DNA from: Rhodobacter sp.
GTDB taxonomy: Bacteria > Pseudomonadota > Alphaproteobacteria > Rhodobacterales > Rhodobacteraceae
DNA length: 39,847 bases
Reading direction: 5' to 3'
NCBI GenBank assembly: GCA_022824145.1
Contig: JAJEAY010000266.1
Location: 1-39,847 of the forward strand
Shown in pieces: positions 34,275-39,847 of the stretch. The position numbers and the translations under genes were made by a program. The notes below the pieces were generated by a model. It saw nothing but the letters and a program-made list of their open reading frames with translations. It did not search any database and was not told the origin of the DNA. How positions within the stretch are numbered: the stretch's first letter is position 1; each line of letters starts with the position of its first letter.

Positions 34275-35758
34275 GCAGGGAACTCAGGAATTTCGTAGCT
34301 GGGCGATGGGTCGGTTCGGGCAGGACGTTCGACAAAACCAGCCCGTTCGACGGCGCCCGCGTGGCGGTTGTTCACGAGGCGAGCGCAGATCTGGTTGATG
34401 AGGCGGTCAATTGCGGCCACGACGTTTCGATAGGAAGCGATGCCTCCCTTTGGGGTGATCTTCCAATGAGGCAGCGGCTGGCAGTGATCCATGATCTTGC
34501 CGACAGGTTGAAAGCGCGTGCCGGAGATCTGGTCGAAGCCGAAGTCGCCGACACAGGCCGCAGCTACTGGCAGGCGTCGATCTTTGACGGCGCCCGTTCC
34601 GCGCGGCTGTTTCGGATATTTGCAGATGCAGCGGCATCTCTGGAAAACCGCAGCATGCGGTTCTCAGGCGAGATGGAATTCGAGGGCATGTGGTACACCA
34701 CGCGGCGACCAAAGGGGGTCATCGCGTGCATCTGCCCCTGGAACGTGCCGCTTCTCATGGCATGCATGAAAGTCGCGCCCGTCTTGGTGATGGGCAATTC
34801 GGCCGTTTTGAAGCCGTCCGAAGAGACCCCGTCCTCTGCGGCGGTACTGGCAGAGGTGATTGCCGACTCTGATGTCCCAGACGGCGCTTTCAGCCTCGTG
34901 CACGGCTTCGGGGCCGGTTCGGCGGGCGAGTTCCTGACTGCGCATCCGAAAGTGGACGCCATCACCTTTACTGGCGAAAGCGGCACGGGTTCGGCAATCA
35001 TGAAAGCGGCGGCAAACGGATTGCGGGAAGTCTCGCTGGAGCTTGGCGGGAAGAACGCTGCACTTGTCTTCGAGGACGCGCGCATGGATGCCGTTGCCGA
35101 TGGCATGGCCAGGTCCGCCTTTTTCAACTGCGGCCAGATCTGCTTCTGTACCGAGCGCGCCTACGTCCACCGCACGCGCTTCCACGAATTTGTAGAGATG
35201 ATGGCAGGGATCGCAAACGGGATCATCATCGGCGAACGGAACCACAACGGGTTCAGCATCGGCCCGCTGATCAGCCACGGGCACCGTGACAAGGTCCGGG
35301 CGCTACTGGACACCGTACCGGCACATGGCGGCGAATTCGTTGCCGGTGGCGGAATCCCGTCATTCGGAGACGAACGCGACAACGGGGCCTTCATTCAGCC
35401 AACGGTCGCCATCGGGTCACCTGAGGACTCGCCCTTTGCAAAGCAGGAAGTTTTCGATCCGGTTCTGCATGTTGCGCCGTTTGACGACGACGAAGAAGCC
35501 ATCGCCCTTGCAAATGATACCCGGTACGGACTCGCAGCCTGTATCTGGACCGAGAACCTTAGCCGCGCCCATCGTGTCGCTCCGAAGGTCCGCGTCGGCC
35601 ATGCCTGGATCAACTCCTGGCAAATCCGCGATCTGCTGAGCCCGCTCACCTGTGCAAAGGCTTCGGGAGTCGGCGATCAAGGCGGGCGGCTGAGTCTTGA
35701 GTTTGCATCGCTGCCGCAGACCGTAACCGCCAGAATCTTTGAAGAAGATCCCGCATGA
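34271..35758 (+). CDS. NAD(P)-dependent aldehyde dehydrogenase
   Basis: A 495-residue ALDH. Catalytic Cys291 lies in FNCGQICFCTERAYV, general base Glu257 in LELGGKNAAL, and cofactor residues in CPWNVPLLMACMKVAP and KPSEETP. GQICFCTER resembles the ALDH8-type enzymes acting on aromatic-derived or muconic semialdehydes (recalled family resemblance). The C-terminus is unusual: WINSWQIRDLLSPLTCAKASG replaces the common N-x-P-F-G-G-x-K-x-S-G. It sits between the sulfatase and the ThDP enzyme with ATGA overlaps on both sides, so it probably oxidises the aldehyde the ThDP enzyme makes. Confidence 0.95.
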   Translation: MSRELRNFVAGRWVGSGRTFDKTSPFDGARVAVVHEASADLVDEAVNCGHDVSIGSDASLWGDLPMRQRLAVIHDLADRLKARAGDLVEAEVADTGRSYWQASIFDGARSARLFRIFADAAASLENRSMRFSGEMEFEGMWYTTRRPKGVIACICPWNVPLLMACMKVAPVLVMGNSAVLKPSEETPSSAAVLAEVIADSDVPDGAFSLVHGFGAGSAGEFLTAHPKVDAITFTGESGTGSAIMKAAANGLREVSLELGGKNAALVFEDARMDAVADGMARSAFFNCGQICFCTERAYVHRTRFHEFVEMMAGIANGIIIGERNHNGFSIGPLISHGHRDKVRALLDTVPAHGGEFVAGGGIPSFGDERDNGAFIQPTVAIGSPEDSPFAKQEVFDPVLHVAPFDDDEEAIALANDTRYGLAACIWTENLSRAHRVAPKVRVGHAWINSWQIRDLLSPLTCAKASGVGDQGGRLSLEFASLPQTVTARIFEEDPA

Positions 35759-37434
35759 CTGAGATGGTGTCGGCCGGAGAGGCTATTCTGCGTTCTCTGA
35801 AATCGAATGGGGTGGAAAAGCTCTTCATAAATCCCGGGTCGGACTTCGCGCCGATCATCGAAGCCTATGCCAGGACCGGTGGGTCCGGCATACCCGAAGC
35901 CATAGCTGCAGCGCATGAAAATGTCGTGGTGACGATGGCGCATGGCTACTATCTTGCAACCGGGAAAATGGCGGCTGCTGCGGTGCATGTGAATGTGGGC
36001 CTTGCAAATGCTGCGATGGGGCTGCTGAACGCGCGCTCCGACGACGTACCGATCTTCATGATTTCCGGGCGCAATCCGTTGACCGAAGGCAGCCGCATGG
36101 GCAGCCGCCGCACGCCGATCCAGTACGGACAGGAGATGTTCGACCAGACGGGCATAGTGCGGGAAGCCGTGAAATGGGACTATGAACTGCGTTATGCCGA
36201 AAACGCCGCTGACCTGGTTTCGCGAGGCTGTTCAATTGCCATGACGGAGCCCAGGGGCGCTGTCTATATGGCGCTGCCGCGAGAGCCGCTTTGCGAAGAA
36301 ACCGGAATGCCGGGTGCGCCTTGCCAGGTGGCGCCGTCCACAGCACATCCCGACCCGAAGGCAATTGCGGAGGCGGCGGCCAAGCTGGCGGCAGCGAGGT
36401 TCCCGCTCGTCATCTGCTCGAGAGGCGATTTGGATGGCGCGGTCAGTTCTGAACTGATGGCGATGGCTGAAGAGAACTCGTTTGCGGTGAGCGAAGTCTT
36501 CGTTACCCGCAACGTTTTGCCAACGCACTGGAAAAACGGAGTGGGCGGCAACGTCGCGGAGCACCTTCCGGAGGCTGACGTAGTGTTGGTTGTCGATGCT
36601 TCGGTCGCATGGATCGAAGCCAAGGCCAGCCCGGCTCCAGGCGCTGAGGTGATCCATCTCGGCCCCGACCCTCTGTTTGCCCGCATGCCGGTCCGCGGAT
36701 ACAGGACGACGCGGGCCATCCAATGCAATGCGGCCCAAGGGATCAAGGCCCTGCGGGCCGCTCTTCCCGGCAGGCGGAATCCGGAACGGCAGGCGGGCAT
36801 TGAGGCACGCCATGCCAGATTCCGCGCCCGCATGTCGTCGAAGATCGAAGAATGCACCGGCGGGCTTGCTAACAAACCTTTGATCGCCAGTTGCATTTCC
36901 GATGTTCTGGGCGACGGGGCGGTATTCGCCGAGCGGGGCGGGCCGCTTCCCTTATACAGCGTCGCCGGACCGAACCAGTGGTTTGGCAACACGCAAGCCG
37001 GAGGTCTCGGTTGGGGATTGCCGGCTGCTCTCGGCTACCAGCTTGGAAATCGCGGCAAACTGACGGTCTGCGTGATCGGTGACGGATCATATATGTTCGC
37101 AAACCCGATCGCGTGCCATCAGGTGGCGGCCGCCCAGCAGCTGCCGGTGCTCACGGTAGTCTTGAACAACGGCTCCTGGGATGCGGTGCGCATATCGACC
37201 CTCGACATCTATCCCGATGGCGAAGCCGCCAAAGCGAACCATGTGCCGATGGTTCCCTTCGTGCCGAGCCCTGCATATGGCGAAATCGCGGGCGCTGCCG
37301 GCTGCTGTTTCGAGACCGTGGGACTGGCCGAGGATGTGCCCGCCGCGTTGGAGCGCGCACTCAAGGTAATTCGTGATGAACGGCGTCAGGTTCTGCTCGA
37401 CGTGAAAATCGGGATGGATGACGGCGAAAAGTAG
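35755..37434 (+). CDS. ThDP-dependent enzyme (acetolactate-synthase / benzoylformate-decarboxylase-like)
   Basis: A 559-residue thiamine-diphosphate enzyme. The N-terminal Pyr domain has INPGSDFAPIIEAYA and AAHENVVVTMAHGYY; Glu55 would activate the cofactor and the preceding His54 is notable. The C-terminal PP domain has the GDGSYMF...NNGSW motif (about 442-473), which binds Mg-diphosphate. No separate regulatory subunit gene follows, so true acetolactate synthase is unlikely. Decarboxylation of a 2-oxo acid to an aldehyde fits the adjacent aldehyde dehydrogenase, but this is inferred from context. It overlaps the ALDH gene by ATGA. Confidence 0.9.
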   Translation: MTEMVSAGEAILRSLKSNGVEKLFINPGSDFAPIIEAYARTGGSGIPEAIAAAHENVVVTMAHGYYLATGKMAAAAVHVNVGLANAAMGLLNARSDDVPIFMISGRNPLTEGSRMGSRRTPIQYGQEMFDQTGIVREAVKWDYELRYAENAADLVSRGCSIAMTEPRGAVYMALPREPLCEETGMPGAPCQVAPSTAHPDPKAIAEAAAKLAAARFPLVICSRGDLDGAVSSELMAMAEENSFAVSEVFVTRNVLPTHWKNGVGGNVAEHLPEADVVLVVDASVAWIEAKASPAPGAEVIHLGPDPLFARMPVRGYRTTRAIQCNAAQGIKALRAALPGRRNPERQAGIEARHARFRARMSSKIEECTGGLANKPLIASCISDVLGDGAVFAERGGPLPLYSVAGPNQWFGNTQAGGLGWGLPAALGYQLGNRGKLTVCVIGDGSYMFANPIACHQVAAAQQLPVLTVVLNNGSWDAVRISTLDIYPDGEAAKANHVPMVPFVPSPAYGEIAGAAGCCFETVGLAEDVPAALERALKVIRDERRQVLLDVKIGMDDGEK

Positions 37435-37495
37435 GTGCGGGAACCGGAAACAGAAGACGCTGCATTCGGAAATGCGCATCGCGACCTGATGCGCG

Positions 37496-37513
37496 CGCGG
37501 CGATTTTGCCGCG
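37496..37513 (+). terminator. Hairpin between the ThDP and LigM-like genes
   Basis: CGCGGC, loop GATTTT, GCCGCG forms a perfect 6-bp stem in the 166-bp gap, the only wide junction in the distal operon. It may be an attenuator or mRNA-stability element separating expression of the last gene. No T-run follows. Confidence 0.4.
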
Positions 37514-37600
37514 AATGGACCATTCGGGGCAACAAGATGGGACATGGCACACCGAGCGCATGCCATGAAGCAGGATGCGGAAGACAACAGGGAGGAAAGA

Positions 37601-39004
37601 ATGCCAAGTCTGAACGATGAGATCAGGAAACACGCCAATCCGGTCGAGATGCTTAGAAACAGCAAGGCCGGGATGTACGTCTATCCTGTCGTTGCGCCCG
37701 AATTTCAGAACTGGCGGGTCGAACAGGCGGCGTGGCGTGACAAGGCTGTTCTGTTCGACCAGTCGCATCACATGGACGAAGTGATCGTTGAAGGTCCGCA
37801 GGCCGAAGAGTTTCTTGCCTTCCATGGCATCAACAGCTTCGCCAATTTCGGCCTCAACCGGGCCAAGCACTATGTGCCGGTCACTCCGAATGGCCACGTG
37901 ATCGGAGACCACATCGTCTTCCGCGAACATGACGACAGGTTCGTTCTCGTAGGACGCGCACCGACCTCGAACTGGCTGATGTTTGCAGCTGCCTGGGGTA
38001 AATGGAATGTGCGGCTGCGGTACGATCCTCGTTCTCCCAGCCGTCCTGACGGGGAACGTGTTCTGCGCGAACACTACCGCTATCAGATTCAGGGCCCCGA
38101 CGCGCCGAAGGTCATCGAGAAGATGAACGGCGGACCCATCCCTGAAATCAGGTTCTTCCATGTCGACTGGATCAATGTCGGCTCCAGGCGCGTTCAGGCC
38201 CTGCGCCACGGCATGTCCGGAGCGCCCGGTCTGGAAATCTGGGGGCCCTACAGGGACAAGCACTACATCCACTCGACGATTCTCGAAGCAGCGCGGGATG
38301 CAGGCGTTGACCTGGTTCAGTGCGGAAGCCGCGCCTATGCCACGAATACGCTGGAGTCCGGATGGATTCCGTCGCCTCTGCCGGGCATCTACACCGGTGA
38401 TGGCATGCTCGCCGACTACCGTGACTGGCTCGGAGCCGACAGCTACGAGGCAGCCTGCGCGATTGGCGGATCCTTCGTTTCCGGCAATATTGAGGATTAC
38501 TATGTCAACCCGTTCGAACTCGGATACGGATTCTACATCGGATGGAAAAAGAGCGACTTCATCGGCAAGGACGCGCTTGCGTCAATGAAGGACGCACCCA
38601 CCAACCGAAAGAAGGTCACGTTCGAGTGGAATCGGGAGGACGTCCTCAACGTGATCGCTTCGGCTTTTGAGGACGGATCACCATTCAAATGGATCGATTT
38701 TCCGATGGTGAACTACGCCTCAGCCAGCGCGGACATGCTGCTGAAGGACGACAGAATGGTTGGGATGAGCATGTTCACCAGCTACAGCTGGAACGAACGC
38801 CGCGTGCTGTCTTTGGGTGTGGTCGACCAGGAAATCGAGGTAGGGGATGTGCTGACGTTGAAGTGGGGCGAACCGGAACCGACGCAGAAAACCTCGACCG
38901 AGCCGCATCGTCAGGCTGACATTCGGGTGAGGGTGTCGCCGACTCCTTTTTCCAAGGAGGCGCGCGAAAACTACGCGGAGAGCTGGCGAACCAGACGTGC
39001 GTGA
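37601..39004 (+). CDS. GcvT-fold tetrahydrofolate-dependent O-demethylase, LigM/DesA-like
   Basis: A 467-residue protein of the aminomethyltransferase (GcvT) fold, close in length to vanillate/3-O-methylgallate O-demethylase LigM. Landmarks are MYVYPVVAPEFQNWR, AVLFDQSHHMDEVIVEGP, YRYQIQGPDAPKVIEK, VQALRHGMSGAPGLEIWGPY and NPFELGYGFYIGWKKSDFIGK. Such enzymes pass a methyl group from an aromatic methoxyl to tetrahydrofolate, giving 5-methyl-THF. ATG 37601 is chosen for its strong GGGAGGAAAG just upstream; ATG 37544 has none. DmdA-type (DMSP) or glycine-cleavage roles are less likely given length and motifs. No folate-recycling genes are in the window. Confidence 0.85.
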   Translation: MPSLNDEIRKHANPVEMLRNSKAGMYVYPVVAPEFQNWRVEQAAWRDKAVLFDQSHHMDEVIVEGPQAEEFLAFHGINSFANFGLNRAKHYVPVTPNGHVIGDHIVFREHDDRFVLVGRAPTSNWLMFAAAWGKWNVRLRYDPRSPSRPDGERVLREHYRYQIQGPDAPKVIEKMNGGPIPEIRFFHVDWINVGSRRVQALRHGMSGAPGLEIWGPYRDKHYIHSTILEAARDAGVDLVQCGSRAYATNTLESGWIPSPLPGIYTGDGMLADYRDWLGADSYEAACAIGGSFVSGNIEDYYVNPFELGYGFYIGWKKSDFIGKDALASMKDAPTNRKKVTFEWNREDVLNVIASAFEDGSPFKWIDFPMVNYASASADMLLKDDRMVGMSMFTSYSWNERRVLSLGVVDQEIEVGDVLTLKWGEPEPTQKTSTEPHRQADIRVRVSPTPFSKEARENYAESWRTRRA

Positions 39005-39026
39005 AACCGTTGACAGCAGGATCCGT

Positions 39027-39049
39027 GCCGGGAATGCGCTACGCCCGGC
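39027..39049 (+). terminator. Possible operon-end hairpin
   Basis: GCCGGG, 11-base loop, CCCGGC lies 22 bp after the last operon stop. The loop can extend pairing partly (AATGCGCTACG). No T-run follows, so it is only a weak candidate terminator. Confidence 0.35.
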
Positions 39050-39847
39050 GCGGCAGTTGGTTCATTGATCCGGGTCTTGCGAACCCGTGTGCGCATGGAC
39101 GGTGCGTTGACTGAATTCGTGCAGGCGGGTTTGGGCCATTCGCATTGTGAATCAGCACACAAATCGACCCTCGAGGCGGGATGGTCGGCGTAGAGAGAGA
39201 CTGCAGGAGTCCGTGTGGCGCGATGCTCCCCAAGCAGATCGGGCGAGCGCAGGAGCCGTATCTCTTTCGAGGATGTCGTCACCGTACAAGAAGTTCTGAA
39301 CATGACGTTCCTGCCAATGAACATGCACCATGTCGCCAACGAACTCGAAACACCTCTGGACCACAAACTTCTGTTTGGTGGGCCGCTGCTGGTCCAGGCT
39401 CAAGAGGAAGGTCTCAGGCTGTTAGCCGTGGACAGGAGTCTTTTCGATAATCCGTTTTCAACTGCAACGCATGAGCTTGGATAACGGGTTCTCTTTTTCT
39501 CAGCCATGTGCGGTCCCAGCACATCTGAGGGCGTCGGCTCATGGCAAGCTTTTGAAAAAAAGAAAAATTTCCGACGCGTTGTTTGAAGAGATTTGCCGCT
39601 AGGTTAGTATTTTCTTTTCGGGTCACGGAATCCGAGAAGACGGAGGCGATGCAGTGAAATGGAAACGGCCATAGGCGGGCAGGATTTGCCCGCGTTGCCG
39701 TGAATAACAGCCCCGACTCTTGGGCGAGGGCAGGCGGCGGGCCGGACGTCTGGATTCCTGCCTGCCCGCATTCGCAAGATGTGCGTCGGCGGGCGGTAAA
39801 TCAAGGGACGGACGGATGGACCTATTGCCCTGTCGTCGCGTGGCCGC
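39050..39847. other. Hairpin-rich noncoding tail of the window
   Basis: No confident gene. A T/A-rich tract (about 39550-39620) is followed by G/C-rich inverted repeats: GCGGGCA-GGATT-TGCCCGC (39675-39693) and GGGCAGGC (39728-39735) pairing with GCCTGCCC (39760-39767). The density of stems suggests an RNA element or the untranslated leader/trailer of a gene outside the window. It did not match RNase P, SRP or tmRNA landmarks I know. Confidence 0.4.
39215..39484 (+). pseudogene. Possible protein fragment after the operon
   Basis: The frame reads RISFEDVVTVQEVLNMTFLP, then LLFGGPLLVQAQEEGLRLLA, and ends STATHELG. FEDV near the start and FGGPLL later faintly recall the hotdog-fold MaoC family, common beside catabolic operons, but the central hydratase motif is not visible. 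There is no good ribosome site. It is most likely a decayed gene or chance frame. Confidence 0.2.

Noticed and set aside
35755-37434. Biosynthetic acetolactate synthase (ilvB)
   Set aside because: No small-subunit or ilvC gene follows, and it is embedded in a catabolic operon.
37601-39004. Glycine-cleavage T protein or DMSP demethylase
   Set aside because: Too long for GcvT (about 370 residues), no gcvH/gcvP nearby, and sequence blocks and length fit the LigM/DesA O-demethylase type better.
1-39847. tRNA, rRNA or CRISPR array
   Set aside because: No cloverleaf-like segments, rRNA landmarks or regularly spaced repeats were noticed; a tRNAscan/CRISPR run would be decisive.

Overview
The window looks like chromosomal DNA of an alphaproteobacterium, most likely a Rhodobacterales-type heterotroph. 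The evidence is the divergent pair of crotonyl-CoA carboxylase/reductase (ccr) and ethylmalonyl-CoA mutase (ecm), the uvrC-pgsA-moaD-moaE gene order, the TRAP transporter of the TAXI class, and generally high G+C. Species cannot be named from the sequence. No rRNA, tRNA, CRISPR array or recognisable intact transposase was seen.

Region 1 (1-1440) is a small accessory patch. It holds a two-gene, ATGA-overlapped unit whose second gene resembles an AbiEii-type nucleotidyltransferase toxin interrupted by an in-frame TAG. A diverged direct repeat of the unit's 5' end, including ribosome-binding site and start codon, lies about 1 kb downstream.

Region 2 (1442-18002) is core housekeeping DNA. It contains rsmE and ubiA (divergent), an inner-membrane-anchored OmpA/BON protein with a coiled-coil partner, then a long minus-strand stretch. 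In transcription order that stretch holds ccr; a RecD-like helicase overlapping an SDR; a two-gene ABC-2 exporter; sppA, a 56-residue zinc-ribbon protein, a Ca2+/cation antiporter and a pteridine-reductase-like SDR; uvrC; and pgsA-moaD-moaE. Several starts here are TTG or GTG.

Region 3 (18003-24400) has ecm facing away from ccr across about 1 kb of noncoding DNA, so two enzymes of the ethylmalonyl-CoA pathway (acetyl-CoA assimilation) sit together. It is followed by deoD, a DUF1989 (urea-carboxylase-associated) protein overlapping deoD tail to tail, a truncated SDR relic and a six-motif BNR-repeat protein.

Region 4 (about 24400-28690) is an island of visibly lower G+C. It carries a helix-turn-helix regulator, a ParB/Srx-fold protein with an EGNRR motif, and a partner with a nuclease-like motif (D-x3-D, then Q-V-A-S-G-x-N-W). 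This is the best candidate in the window for an undescribed defence or DNA-processing module.

Region 5 (28689-39004) is a LysR regulator divergent from an apparently single catabolic operon: TAXI substrate-binding protein, fused TRAP permease, sulfatase-superfamily hydrolase, aldehyde dehydrogenase, ThDP-dependent enzyme and a LigM/GcvT-like tetrahydrofolate-dependent O-demethylase. Four of the five intergenic junctions are tight (three ATGA overlaps). The genes suggest import of an O-methylated, possibly O-sulfated (or phosphono-ester) organic acid, ester removal, demethylation, 2-oxo-acid decarboxylation and aldehyde oxidation. The true substrate is unknown. The last 0.8 kb is mostly noncoding and rich in hairpins.
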